This document shows, piece after piece, positions 33,681 to 43,432 of a stretch of 64,000 nucleotides of DNA. The DNA is from Platycnemis pennipes (Eukaryota; Arthropoda; Insecta; Odonata; Platycnemididae): positions 4,467,131 to 4,531,130 of the forward strand of contig OW121854.1 in the NCBI GenBank assembly GCA_933228895.1, read 5' to 3'. How positions within the stretch are numbered: the first letter of the stretch is position 1; each line of letters begins with the position of its first letter. The notes under the pieces are model-generated. The model did not search any database and was not told where the DNA came from. It saw only the letters and a program-made list of their open reading frames with translations. A program made the position numbers and the translations under genes.

Positions 33681-33720
33681 ACCCCAGAATGGACACACGC
33701 GGAAGAAATCCCGAAACCAA

Positions 33721-34142
33721 TGGATCCTCAAAACAAAGGCAAATTGGTTGAGCTTTCTTAAATCTCTTTTCAGTCAATGTTTCAATAAAACATTGGTTAT
33801 TAACCTCAAAACTATATATTCATGATACAAAAACCTTGCTTCGTTTTCATCTAAAAGTAAGAGTTGGTTTCTGTAGCAATATGGAATCTATAAGTGCTGT
33901 GAAGTCAGAAGGCGTTTCAGTTTAAGTGATTTCGACAATTTCCGGGAAATTTTAATAGCATTTAATAAGATTTTTGTTTGACATAGGTATATATTTAAAT
34001 TTGTGAGAAAATTTCTCATAATGTGCATCATTAATACACGAAAAAAAATTCCATGCATATAGGTATTCCCCATTTCCTCAAGATAGAGAGAATGCCGCAG
34101 ATTTTTTAGACTTGGTCAACCTGAGAAATCGGTATAGTCGCA
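33721..34142. other. AT-rich spacer
   Basis: Nothing recognised. Confidence 0.35.
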
Positions 34143-35285
34143 CACATCTACATCTACATAATATCCTGCAAGCCACCATAAAGGTGTGTGGCGGGGTGTG
34201 AACTCCTACCAAACATGCACTACATATCATGTAGAAAAAAGGATTAGTATTTATACACTGTTCTAAACTTCATTATTTAAAAAAGATAAAAATAGCAAGC
34301 ATTCAAAAACATGCTGTTAGTTGGGATAGATTCAAGTCCTTATACCAACATGCAGCTACTCGTATTGGATGTGTTCCTTTGTTCATATCCCTAATTGTAC
34401 GAGGAAAAAAGGACATTTTGAATCTTTCAGTTCAGATCATTCAGAATCAGTAAGAATTCAATTTCTCTAATTTTGTGATTATGATCCAGTCTACCATAGT
34501 AAGTTGGGGTTCGCAAAATATATTTAACATCATCACTGAAAATATGGTCTGGGAATTTATTTAAGAGATTAAGTCTAAATTTCAACCTGCGATCTGACAA
34601 TGATTCCAATTTTAATTCATTTAATAGAATTGTTACGCTAATATAGTTATCGTACCGTCCCTTAAAAATCTTGCCGATCTTCACTGCATACGTTCAAGTT
34701 CGTTATTTAGACCGATTTCGTAGGGATCCCATACACTGGCAGCATATTCAAAATGAGGTCTAACAAGGCAAAAGTAGCTGATTTCTCGTGCATGATCGTC
34801 ACATTTGCCCAGTACTCCTTTGATGAATCCCAGTTTACGATTCGCTTGACCCATTATTTCACGCAGGTATGTGTTCAGATAGCACTGTTAATATTGGCCG
34901 TGCATCATGGGAAGAAAACATCACGGGATGAGAAATTTCCAATACATGTCAATTCCCTCTTCCTCCAGACAGTACGGCAGTTTTCTTGCATATGTGACAA
35001 GATATTTCCAAAAGCTATCCGACAGTATACATATACTGAACAGTGTATGCTAAACGCTTAGCTATCGATATTAGTTTTAAAATGATGGATAGATGGTGTC
35101 CAGAGCTCGTTAGTTATTTTTAAACGCCCAAGGGGTGTTAAGTTACTTTTACGTTCAGTTCTTAAGTTTATTTCAAGCTATTTTTTCTATAAAGCAGCCT
35201 TCAGTAAAGCCACAAGTTTCTGACCCAAGGGTGGGGAAAGCTCATGGAAACCCCAGGAAAGATCATGTGTCAGTCTTATTCCAAG
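34143..35285 (-). pseudogene. LINE family A, interrupted by repeat R1
   Basis: It starts with the catctacatctacat tail and the family 3' UTR, then the frame 34684-34427 (FKGRYDNYISVTILLNELKL, KFRLNLLNKFPDHIFSDDVK, RTPTYYGRLDHNHKIREIE), then the RPHLEYAASVWDPYEI region and the ANR.LGFIKGVLGKC region up to 34867. About 380 bp of foreign sequence including R1 follows. The word ccccaggaaagatcatgtgtcagtc at 35247-35285 is the next piece of the same LINE, so R1 landed inside it. Confidence 0.82.
34887..35205 (+). repeat. unclassified dispersed repeat R1, copy 2
   Basis: Aligns with 1553-1895 in the same orientation with numerous substitutions and small indels. It lies within an interruption (34868-35246) of a LINE A copy, which supports its being an insertion. 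No terminal repeats, tail or ORF identify its class. Confidence 0.65.
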
Positions 35286-35289
35286 AATA

Positions 35290-35605
35290 ATTATAAGATA
35301 ATATTCTAGTCTAAACTATATAATTTAAAAAATGAAAAAGCTAGCAAAGAAAACATGCAAAGACATACTGCTGTATATGTTAGCTTTAAGTTCGTATCCC
35401 AGCATGCAACTACCTATGCTATCCATTGATACGTATTTACACTATTGGATACATTTACAGTTAATAATATCCCTAAATGTATGAGGGAAGAAGGATATTT
35501 TGAATCTCTCAGTTTGGCTATCAATTTCTCTAATTTTATAATTGTGGTTCAGTTTACCACATTAAATTGGAGTTCGCAAAATATTTTTCACTTCTTGGCT
35601 GAAAC
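35290..35605 (-). pseudogene. LINE family A (A2) 3' part
   Basis: The 3' UTR words and the C-terminal codons ..NHKIRE.DSQTERFKISFFPHTFRD are readable leftwards (35605-35400) with breaks. The terminal GATGTA tail is missing. Confidence 0.72.
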
Positions 35606-36154
35606 TCTCGCGGGACATTTTAGATGTATTTTCGTTGTTCGGGCGAACGACGTTTGTTACACAACGTTTTGTAGCCGTTGTTGGTCACTTTATCAAAGCA
35701 AATGAATTATCTGTCGAGTCGGGGGGGTTTATAAAGTGGTTCATGGAGGGAAGTGGATGGGAAAGGGAGGGGAGGGGTGGAAGGAGTAGTCATTGAATTT
35801 TTATTTATGCTCAAAGCGGGGTCCAACGTGTGGCTGATTTTGAGGTGAAATTCCCATTGATATTTGGTCTCTATTTTCTAATTTCCAATGCTTCCTGTGT
35901 CTGCCGGGGCTTGAAGTTTTTCGCGATTAGCTTTTCTTGTTTGAGGTCAATCGCGTGTCTCGAGGCTGCATGCTGCGCTACCGCCGACGTTAAGGGTTGT
36001 CCCAGTCGAATAGCCCCGTGTTCTTCTAGGCGGGTTTTAACCGAGCGTCCGGTTTTGCCGATATATTTCTTCTCGCAAGTTTGGCATGATATCTCATACA
36101 CTTGATATGGTGTTGCATCCTTCTCACTCCTCTGGTAATTTCTAATTTTTAAAT

Positions 36155-36725
36155 CATCATCAAGGGTCAACAGTCCTAGGATTGGTTTGACGCAGCCCTC
36201 CACCCGTTTCTTCTATCGGCCAACCTCTTCATATTGACGTAGCTCCTTCCTTTTACATCCTTCACGACCTGTCCTATGTAACTCATACGAGGCCTGCCTT
36301 TTCCATTCTTCCCGTTCACTTTTCCTTTGACGATTGTCTTCATCAGGCCATCCTGTCTCAAGATGTGGCCCATTAAGTTGGACCGTCTTCTTTTTATATT
36401 TTTCAGCAGACTTCTCTTTTCTCCCACTCTTCTTAGGACTTCTTCATTTGTCCCTCGGTCGATCCATTTCATCTTCATCATTCTTCGGTAGCACCACATT
36501 TCGAATGCTTCCACAATTTACTTCTCCGCTGCTGTCATCGTCCATGCCGTCATACCGGAACACGTTCCAGATGTATGTACGTTCTGATGAATTGCTTCCT
36601 TACTTCTAAGCTTATATTTCCAGCTCTAAGTAGATTCTTCTTTTGATAGAATGCCCTCTTCGCCTGGGCTATTCTACTCACTATTTCTTTCTTGCTTTAC
36701 TATTTCTCCTTCCTTCCTTCCTTGC
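36155..36725 (-). pseudogene. RTE-like LINE 3' end inserted in the PLE
   Basis: The frame 36514-36176 reads EAFEMWCYRRMMKMKWIDRG, EEVLRRVGEKRSLLKNIKRR, GHILRQDGLMKTIVKGKVNG, GKGRPRMSYIGQVVKDVKGR and LADRRNGWRAASNQS. It is the longest intact C-terminal frame of this family in the window. Upstream codons (IARAKRAFYQKKNL.. in 36700-36600) are broken. The tail ttgatgatgat (reverse of 36155-36165) joins directly to PLE codons KIRNYQRSEKDA. Confidence 0.88.
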
Positions 36726-36748
36726 GTCCGGGGCATAACGGATATTTT

Positions 36749-36810
36749 AGGAAACATCTCCCGCAGGTATGAAAACAGTTTTCATTTCATGCCTGCGGAC
36801 GATGTTTCCT
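36749..36810. repeat. near-perfect palindrome
   Basis: AGGAAACATC..CCGCAGG.ATGAAA and its reverse complement flank a short centre (about 8-11 nt) with about three mismatches. It sits within the PLE connector, next to the RTE-like insertion edge. Confidence 0.8.
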
Positions 36811-37615
36811 AATCTATGTGGACGTGAGGAAGAAAGGCTTTTTTGGGTACAAGGCTATCTGCGTCCGGAGCTCCAGTTTCTTCTTCTTCTTCTTTTGGGC
36901 CGTGTCTATTCTTTGTGATGATTTTATAAAATATTTTGGAGATGGCTCTCTTGTCATATCCGTTCTGCTTTAGAATGGCTTCCACTTTCTGTCTCTCGAT
37001 CGGGAAGTTGGTCTCGACACTAACTCTCCAGGAGCGCTGGATTACGGTGTTGAGTACCGCATTTAGCTGTGCAGGATGTTGGCGTGGAATTGTATTGAGG
37101 TACCGATTGGTGGAAGAGGGTTTTCTATACAGTGCATGTCCCTGGGTTCCATCATCTATCCTTTGCACCAATGCGTCCAAAATGGAACATTTCCATCTTT
37201 TTCTACCTCCGTAGTGAAAACAATATTGTTGTTTATACTATTCAAGTAATAGGAATGGGAGTTGGAATAGAAACTCGCATCGCAACGAAACCATGGCCGT
37301 GGACAGTAAAACTATGCGTGGAAATTGAAGGGTTCCTGTTTAAAACTTCATCACTGCGATGAAGGATTTCCACAGCATTACGCCCGAAACTGTTAACTAT
37401 TCAAGTAATGATAAAATTCAGGTAGCTTCTTTCGGCCATGCGTCCGTATAATAAAAGTGCCGTGAATGTATCTCAACCAAATCTTAGGCTTATTAATCGT
37501 TTTTATAAGCACTAGAATCTCGGAGTTTGTCATTTGCTACCGTTGTGGAGATCCCATAGCTGCTCCGGGCGTCTGTTCGTAAAAGTTGTCCCTCCACTGG
37601 AAGAAGGTGCTAGTC

Positions 37616-38158
37616 TATGGGATCCGAGTGAATTAGGCTTGATCAGAGAACTAGACAGTGTGCAGCGTAGAGCAGCTAAGTTCGTTAAAAGGTGTTACGA
37701 TAGGTTGAGTAGTGTTTCAGAATTAATACAAGAATTAGGGTGGGAGTCATTATCAGAGCGTAGGCTAAAGTATACATTAAATCTATTAGAGAAATTTCAA
37801 TCCGATAGCTTTACTGAAGATGTTAGGCACATAGTTAAAAACACCAGCGTATTATGCTAGATTCGACCAGATAAATAAGATTGTTGTCCTACTGATAGAT
37901 TCAAAATAGAATTTTCCCCCGTACTATAAGAGAACAGAATAGGCAGCATAGCAAAGGGATAGGTACGGGATATATTTTAGAGTAGTCTGTGGTGGACAAT
38001 GTATTTATTAATCCCTTAAATACTATTTAGATGCTATCAATCTGGTTGCATGAGACCCCATAGTTGCTTGTTTGCATGTCGGTAGTGCATGCTTGGTGAT
38101 CTTGACCCCCTGCCACACACCATCGCGGTGGTTTGCAGGGTATCGTGTAGATGTAGAT
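37616..38158 (+). pseudogene. LINE family B 3' end inserted in the PLE
   Basis: It reads WDPSELGLIRELDSVQRRAA, FVKRCYDRLSSVSELIQELG, LSERRLKYTLNLLEKFQSDS and FTEDVRHIV, then broken frames and the 3' UTR, ending gtatcgtgtagatgtagatg. Removal of this piece restores PLE codons VCLTSTFFQ without loss; at most a 3-nt overlap (GTC) could be a target duplication. The PLE bases just downstream (38161-38341) are the same as those attached to the 3.5-kb LINE B copy. Confidence 0.88.
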
Positions 38159-38541
38159 GTCAAACACACCTTTGTCAGCATGTCGATATTTTCAACGAAC
38201 TCTTCTTCAGTTATTCTGATCGCCTCGTCACAGGCAATGCTCGTAAAAAGCGATACCGCGTCAAAACTGACTAGAATATCACCAGGACTTACCCGGATCT
38301 TTTGAATGATAATCAAAAAATGCTGCGAGTCTCTAACGTGTGAGCTGGCGTCTTCCAACTTATGCTGCAATACCCCTGCCAGGTGTTTAGCTAGCTTATA
38401 TGCAGGTGCATCGATAGCGCTAGCAATGGGCCTCAGGGCCCCCCATTTCGACAGCTACTCTATTCTCTAAGATAAAGTGACCAGCAATGGCCACGAAACC
38501 TCGGGTAACACACCTGATCAATTACGCGGGGTACATCCGAA

Positions 38542-38543
<2 letters not shown>

Positions 38544-38613
<70 letters not shown>
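38544..38613. repeat. (TA)n microsatellite
   Basis: About 70 bp of uninterrupted AT/TA repeat, followed by aaatatgtagaagagagag. A shorter (TA)n at 41142-41165 flanks the other side of the adjacent PLE, so the element probably landed in or near a TA repeat. Confidence 0.97.
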
Positions 38614-38618
<5 letters not shown>

Positions 38619-38644
38619 TGTAGAAGAGAGAGAAGAGATGTCCT

Positions 38645-39437
38645 AATAAATGCTAGCAACAAGGTGTTGAGGGTGGGGGTGAAGGAAAGGATAATCAGTG
38701 GACACTTACCAGTAGATGACCCATGGAGAGCCTGGTGTCCACTGCGCTTTGGAGCTTTCGGGTCACGAACCCTTCTTCAGCTGGAGGAGATCACTACTGG
38801 GGTGTCACACTGGAGTCAAGGGTTTCGGTTGGTGTGTGAAAAGGGGATTGGCTAGGGTAAAAAGGAGGGAGGGGGAAGAGGGTGGACTAGGAAGGGGAAA
38901 TGGAGAGGGAAATTGGACGGGTGGAGAAAGCTAGCGAATGTTGATGCCGGGAGAAGTGGTTGATTTTAATATGGAAATATAGGCGAGCTCCCAGTGACGG
39001 AGCTCTAACGTAGATGTTTCAGGTGGGAATGCTCTGATTACCTTCACTCTGAAGCAGTCATTGAAGGGAAGGTTATGAGAATTGGCGTGCTCGGCTACTG
39101 GCAACCTTAAATGTCGGGTGACACTGCTCCTATGGTTATTGATTCGCATATTAAAAGAGGTGGTCGTCAGTCCTATATAGAAGGCCTGGCAGTGATTACA
39201 GGAAATTTCATAAATTACATTACTCGAAGAGCAGGTTCCTCGAGAATGTATTTGGTATGTGACGTTTGTAACCGGGCTGATAAAGGAGTGGGAATGGGAG
39301 TTAATGGGGCATGTGAGGCATCTGGGTTTGTTACAGGGATGTGAGCCAATCGGTTGGAGATCGGAGGCACAAACTGATGATGGTAGTTGTATCTCGCGAA
39401 TCCAAAGGCTGTTTTGGAGATTGGTAGGACGACGAAA
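38645..39437 (-). pseudogene. PLE left arm: GIY-YIG endonuclease end, inverted
   Basis: The minus-strand frame 39446-38931 (171 codons) is identical to the last 169 or so codons of the plus-strand ORF: CNKPRCLTCPI, VIYEISCNHCQAFYIGLTTT, MRINNHRS, AEHANSHNLPFNDCF. The 3' UTR follows to 38645. It lacks the reverse transcriptase, so it is only a partial copy. Confidence 0.9.
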
Positions 39438-40859
39438 CTCCTCCACTCACCTCTTCCTCCCGGCTCCATCCTGGTCACGATAGATGTGTGCTCCTTGTAC
39501 ACCAACATACTCCATAAAGAAGGCCTGGCAGCCGCAAAAGAATTTTTAATCAGCAGACCCACGGAATCACGTCCCTCCACCGAATTCCTCCTTGATCTGA
39601 TGAAAATGGTGCTCACAAAAAACAACTTCACCTTTGGAGGACGCCATTTTCTTCAGGTCAGGGGTACGGCCATGGGAACGAGGATGGCACCTTCCTACGC
39701 GTCTTGTTTTCTAGGTAAATGGGAGGAAAAACTTCTATCCTCATCTCCCCTTAAACCCTTAATCTGGCTCCGCTACATAGACGACATCTTCATGATTTGG
39801 ACGCATGGCACTGACACCCTAAACAATTTCATTCAACAAATAAATTCGCACCCTAGCCTAAAATTCACCACCCACTCTTCCACCTCGCTCATTACATTCT
39901 TAGATGTAGACATCCACTTACATGATAGGACAATAAGCACATCGGTCCACGTGAAACCTACGAACTTGCAGCAGTACTTACACTGGGATAGCTGCCATCC
40001 CGAACACTGCAAGCGCTCCCTACCATACTCTTTGGCACGTCGAGGTCGCCGTATCTGTTCTGAAACCTATTTCTTCCTCAATTATTTAAAAGACCTGGAA
40101 TCAGCCTTCCTCAACCGTGGTTACCCACCCTCAATAGTCCGAGAGCAGCTGGCCAAGGCGTGCGCTCCCCGCAACGGGCCACGCTCAACAGCAGAGCCAG
40201 AAGAAAAATCACCAAATAATCTTACCATCTTCGCCACCACGTTTCATCCGGGCCTAGATTTTGCATTAAAAACTATCTTTAAGTCAGCCCAATGTATTCT
40301 TTTATCTTCCCCCTTAACTTCCTCACTTATCCCGAGACCTCCCGTGCTTTCCTTTCGTCGTCCTACCAATCTCCAAAACAGCCTTTGGATTCGCGAGATA
40401 CAACTACCATCATCAGTTTGTGCCTCCGATCTCCAACCGATTGGCTCACATCCCTGTAACAAACCCAGATGCCTCACATGCCCCATTAACTCCCATTCCC
40501 ACTCCTTTATCAGCCCGGTTACAAACGTCACATACCAAATACATTCTCGAGGAACCTGCTCTTCGAGTAATGTAATTTATGAAATTTCCTGTAATCACTG
40601 CCAGGCCTTCTATATAGGACTGACGACCACCTCTTTTAATATGCGAATCAATAACCATAGGAGCAGTGTCACCCGACATTTAAGGTTGCCAGTAGCCGAG
40701 CACGCCAATTCTCATAACCTTCCCTTCAATGACTGCTTCAGAGTGAAGGTAATCAGAGCATTCCCACCTGAAACATCTACGTTAGAGCTCCGTCACTGGG
40801 AGCTCGCCTATATTTCCATATTAAAATCAACCACTTCTCCCGGCATCAACATTCGCTAG
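39438..40859 (+). CDS. PLE reverse transcriptase plus GIY-YIG endonuclease (5'-truncated, otherwise open)
   Basis: An open frame runs 39387-40859 (490 codons), but its first 17 codons are antisense sequence of the left arm; real PLE sequence starts at 39438. Order: ILVTIDVCSLYTNI (motif A, Asp), FTFGGRHFLQVRGTAMGTRM (motif B), LIWLRYIDDIFMIWTHG (motif C, catalytic DD), ITFLDVDIHL, a thumb with YLHWDSCHPEHCKRSLPYSL, a connector with CNKPRCLTC, and VIYEISCNHCQAFYIGLT with R and H/N positions of the GIY-YIG nuclease. There are no stops or frameshifts. The normal N-terminal few hundred residues before motif A are missing, so no full enzyme is encoded. The product would copy RNA and nick target DNA. 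Confidence 0.92.
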   Translation, partial: LLHSPLPPGSILVTIDVCSLYTNILHKEGLAAAKEFLISRPTESRPSTEFLLDLMKMVLTKNNFTFGGRHFLQVRGTAMGTRMAPSYASCFLGKWEEKLLSSSPLKPLIWLRYIDDIFMIWTHGTDTLNNFIQQINSHPSLKFTTHSSTSLITFLDVDIHLHDRTISTSVHVKPTNLQQYLHWDSCHPEHCKRSLPYSLARRGRRICSETYFFLNYLKDLESAFLNRGYPPSIVREQLAKACAPRNGPRSTAEPEEKSPNNLTIFATTFHPGLDFALKTIFKSAQCILLSSPLTSSLIPRPPVLSFRRPTNLQNSLWIREIQLPSSVCASDLQPIGSHPCNKPRCLTCPINSHSHSFISPVTNVTYQIHSRGTCSSSNVIYEISCNHCQAFYIGLTTTSFNMRINNHRSSVTRHLRLPVAEHANSHNLPFNDCFRVKVIRAFPPETSTLELRHWELAYISILKSTTSPGINIR

Positions 40860-41009
40860 CTTTCTCCACCCGTCCAATTTCCCTCTCCATTTCCCCTTCC
40901 TAGTCCACCCTCTTCCCCCTCCCTCCTTTTTACCCTAGCCAATCCCCTTTTCACACACCAACCGAAACCCTTGACTCCAGTGTGACACCCCAGTAGTGAT
41001 CTCCTCCAG

Positions 41010-41045
41010 CTGAAGAAGGGTTCGTGACCCGAAAGCTCCAAAGCG
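41010..41045 (+). ncRNA. hammerhead-like motif in PLE 3' UTR
   Basis: CTGAAGA (41010-41016), one extra A, stem GGGT/ACCC around TCGTG (41018-41030), then GAAAGC (41031-41036). It is repeated in inverted orientation in the left arm (about 38755-38780). Helix III lacks a clear U-H cleavage triplet, so activity is uncertain. Confidence 0.3.
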
Positions 41046-41141
41046 CAGTGGACACCAGGCTCTCCATGGGTCATCTACTGGTAAGTGTCCACTGATTATC
41101 CTTTCCTTCACCCCCACCCTCAACACCTTGTTGCTAGCATT

Positions 41142-41165
41142 TATATATATATATATATATATATA
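41142..41165. repeat. (TA)n microsatellite
   Basis: A short TA run at the right edge of the young PLE. It is the counterpart of the longer run on its left. Confidence 0.95.
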
Positions 41166-41359
41166 CAGCTAATTTTCACTTCATCAGTGTATATGTCATC
41201 TTGGAATTTATTTCACTCACTCAGTGATTCAACCCGAAGGTTGGTTTCGACAGGTAAGAGTGGAGCTCAACCCTTACTAAGCCACCGGCGTGTGAATTTC
41301 ACACGTTCAGGTTAAGGGCCCAGTTCATTTCCCTGGGCCACCTCGCACTCCGAGGATTT

Positions 41360-41695
41360 TCCTTCATTCAAGAGATAAAAATTTCAACCAGCGATCTGAC
41401 GATGATTCCCATTTTAGTTCACCTAATAGACTCGTTACGCTGCTATAGTTATCATACCGTCCCTTTCCAAATATTGCCGATCTTCGCTGAACACGCTCCA
41501 GTTCATTATTTAAGCCTATATCGTAAGGATCTCATATACTGGCAGCGTATACCAAACGAGGTCTAACTAGGGAAAAGTAGCTGATTTATCGTGCATGATC
41601 GTCACATTTGCCCAGTACTCTTTTGATGAATTCCAGTCTACGATTAGATTGACCCATTATTTCACGCATAAGCTTATCCCAAGAGAACATCACAC
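41360..41695 (-). pseudogene. LINE family A internal fragment
   Basis: Codons for the ANRLGFIKRVLGKC region, the LV.P..VYAAS region, ELERVQRRSAIFGKGRYD and LL.ELKWESSSD are readable leftwards in interrupted frames. Both the palm domain and the 3' UTR are missing. Confidence 0.75.
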
Positions 41696-42882
41696 ATAAG
41701 ATAAAACCCATGTAGTAGTTTAAACACGAAAAGAATGGGCAATATCACACATGGTGACTCGTACCAGGGAAGATCCAATGTTAAACAATCCAATTCTGAG
41801 GTCAAATCATCGCGAAAAGTTATGTGCAGTGATGTTGAAAAGGTGGCACTTTTGGAAGGGACAGAAGAGTAATCCGAAGCCAGAATGAAAATTGCTGTTC
41901 CGTCCAATTCCCCATTTATCATGACCATGGCTCTGGGAAGGTATATTCTTCGTTGATGGCGAGTACGCGGGATAGAATATTTAGGTCTACGTTGCCGTTC
42001 GCCTACGAGCCCATGACCGCGATTAATGACGGAGATTGCCTATGATTTCGACCCAAAACTACTTCTAGCGGGATTGGTAGGTACGTCTTTCGCAAATCTC
42101 TCTGGATTTCTCTCCTCTATGGGGGTGGAGGGTGAGGGAGCGGGGGTGGGGTGCATTGTGGGAAGGAAGTGGCGAAGGGAATGTGAGGTCGATCCCACCT
42201 TTGGACAATAGAACTGAAAAAAGTGAAATGGCCGTCTAGTAAAAAAATGCAAGTTGCGTCGCTTATTACGCTGTGGAGAAGAGTTCAAGCGATGGGTTGT
42301 AGCAAGGACATGGTTTCCTTTCCGACTAATGCATTACAGCAAATTGTCAATCACCTCATCACTATAGTTGCTTCGGGTGGCGTTACAATTTATACTTCTC
42401 GCTCTATGGCAAATTCCAAATGGGAAAAGGGGATGTTAGTTAAGCAATGGAGGAGGTACATACATGGAGCTCATGAGAGTGGACATGCTCAAGAAGATTG
42501 GGAATTATGGCATCAGTAAAATTACTTTTACAATGAACAACAAGACATTAACTTTCACTGAGGAATCGAAATGGTCATGTTTCAAAAAGCTTCATAATAT
42601 TGCCTTAAATGGCATATAAGATGCATGTTTAATGAAAAGATAGGTGCTGGCATTGAGTTACCGTGTTACCAAGTTACCGTGAAAAATAATGCAATTCTGA
42701 GGCATCGTGATGTTGTAACTGGAGAGCGAAAAAATGGTGTTAGTGTTTCGAAAAAAGACAGCTAAACGGATGATAATATTTTGAAAAAGATCTCTCTAAA
42801 GCCTGAGGTATTCTCATGAGTTTTTATTACTATCGAAATTTATTTTAAATTTATCCTCATGACTAGTTATTCTAGATCGGTG
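41696..42882. other. unassigned region
   Basis: Frames at 41928-41674 (minus, 84 codons), 42288-42040 (minus) and 42223-42519 (plus, 98 codons) show no recognised domain. No repeat partners were seen. Possibly unique DNA. Confidence 0.35.
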
Positions 42883-43432
42883 TCTACATCTACATAATAC
42901 CCTGCAAGCCACCACAAGGGTGTGTGGCAGGGGGCGATTGCTCACCAAACATGCACTACATATCATGCATAAAAAAGGAATAGTATTAATATAGTAGTCA
43001 GAACTAAACTATTTAAAAAAGATAGAAATTGCAAAGCAAACATGCAAAAACATTCTGTTAGTAGGGTTAGCTTTAAGTACTCATACCAACATGCAGCTAC
43101 CAATGATATTCATTGCTACTCTCCGATAGGACATATTTACCGTTATTCGTATCTCTTATTGTGCGAGGGAAAAAGGACATTTTGAATCGGTCAGTTCGGC
43201 AATCAATTTCTCTAACTTTATGATTATGGTCCAGTCTGCCATAGTAAGTTGGGGTTCGTAAAATATTTTTAACATCATCACTGAAAATATTGCCTTGGAA
43301 TTTGTGGAACAGATTAAGTCTAAATTTCAACCTGCGATCTGACAATGATTCCCATTTCAATTCATTTAATAGACTGGTTACGCTAATATAATTATCGTAT
43401 CGTCCCTTTACAAATCTTTCCGATCTTCGCTG
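42883..43432 (-). pseudogene. LINE family A 3' end
   Basis: Starts with the tctacatctacataataccctgcaagcc tail, then the UTR, then frame 43360-43097 (KWESLSDRRLKFRLNLFHKF, RTPTYYGRLDHNHKVREIDC) and the VKGR.DNYISVTSLLNELK codons. It is 5'-truncated at 43432. Confidence 0.88.

Larger units (their letters stand above)
32786..33720 (+). pseudogene. Penelope-like element, connector and GIY-YIG endonuclease
   Basis: The frame continues TTRGENSLAVIPYVGGNTEK, then ISRALAKHNVLTRYTCVTKT and DILCRAKERG, the PLE connector, where a MITE interrupts it (32939-33187). After the MITE: DLTPMEERSGIYEVRYECGK and AYIGQTSRALKTS (GIY and YIG boxes), a frame change to RIQEHRRATDNRQLE, another to AISVIAEHFWEGPADNINF, and then LIREAIEMAKNTNNFNREDS and YKLSHSWRRLI at 33440-33537. 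At least two frameshifts make the endonuclease inactive. A 3' UTR with a hammerhead-like motif follows (33643-33680). The element end is placed loosely at about 33720. Confidence 0.88.
35720..38455 (-). pseudogene. Penelope-like element split by LINE B and an RTE-like fragment
   Basis: One minus-strand PLE can be followed from right to left. 38455-38161: LRPIASAIDAPAYKLAKHLA, ILVSFDAVSLFTSIACDEAI (motif A) and MLTKVCL. LINE B sits at 38158-37616. 37615-37500: TSTFFQWRDNFYEQTPGAAM-GSP (motif B). About 37480-37410: KPKIWLRYIHGTFII, where the catalytic YxDD is YIHG. 37215-36809: ILDALVQRIDDGTQGHALYR, STNRYLNTIPRQHPAQLNAV, then the thumb and NGYDKRAISKIF. The RTE-like piece is at 36725-36155. 36150-35830: YQVYEISCQTCEKKYIGKTG, then SVKTRLEEHGAI (GIY-YIG). 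A pyrimidine-rich tail runs to 35720. Loss of both catalytic aspartates plus stops make it inactive. Confidence 0.87.
38645..41144 (+). mobile_element. young Penelope-like element, two copies head to head
   Basis: The insertion consists of a minus-strand 3' fragment (38645-39437) fused to a plus-strand, 5'-truncated PLE (39438-41144). The outer 792-793 bp on each side are inverted copies; every frame I compared between the arms gives identical protein, so identity is close to 100%. The 5'-truncated ends meet at 39437/39438 and both 3' ends face outward into (TA)n. Inverted and tandem partial copies are a known habit of Penelope elements. This is the youngest-looking retroelement in the window, besides the Transib. 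Confidence 0.9.

Noticed and set aside
38664..38934. small plus-strand frames mirrored at 40856-41126
   Set aside because: They are antisense frames in the PLE 3' UTR present in both arms, with no domain; shadows of the repeat.
39387..39437. start codon and first 17 codons of the 490-codon frame as a genuine protein start
   Set aside because: These codons are antisense sequence of the inverted left arm; the PLE proper starts at 39438 and is 5'-truncated.
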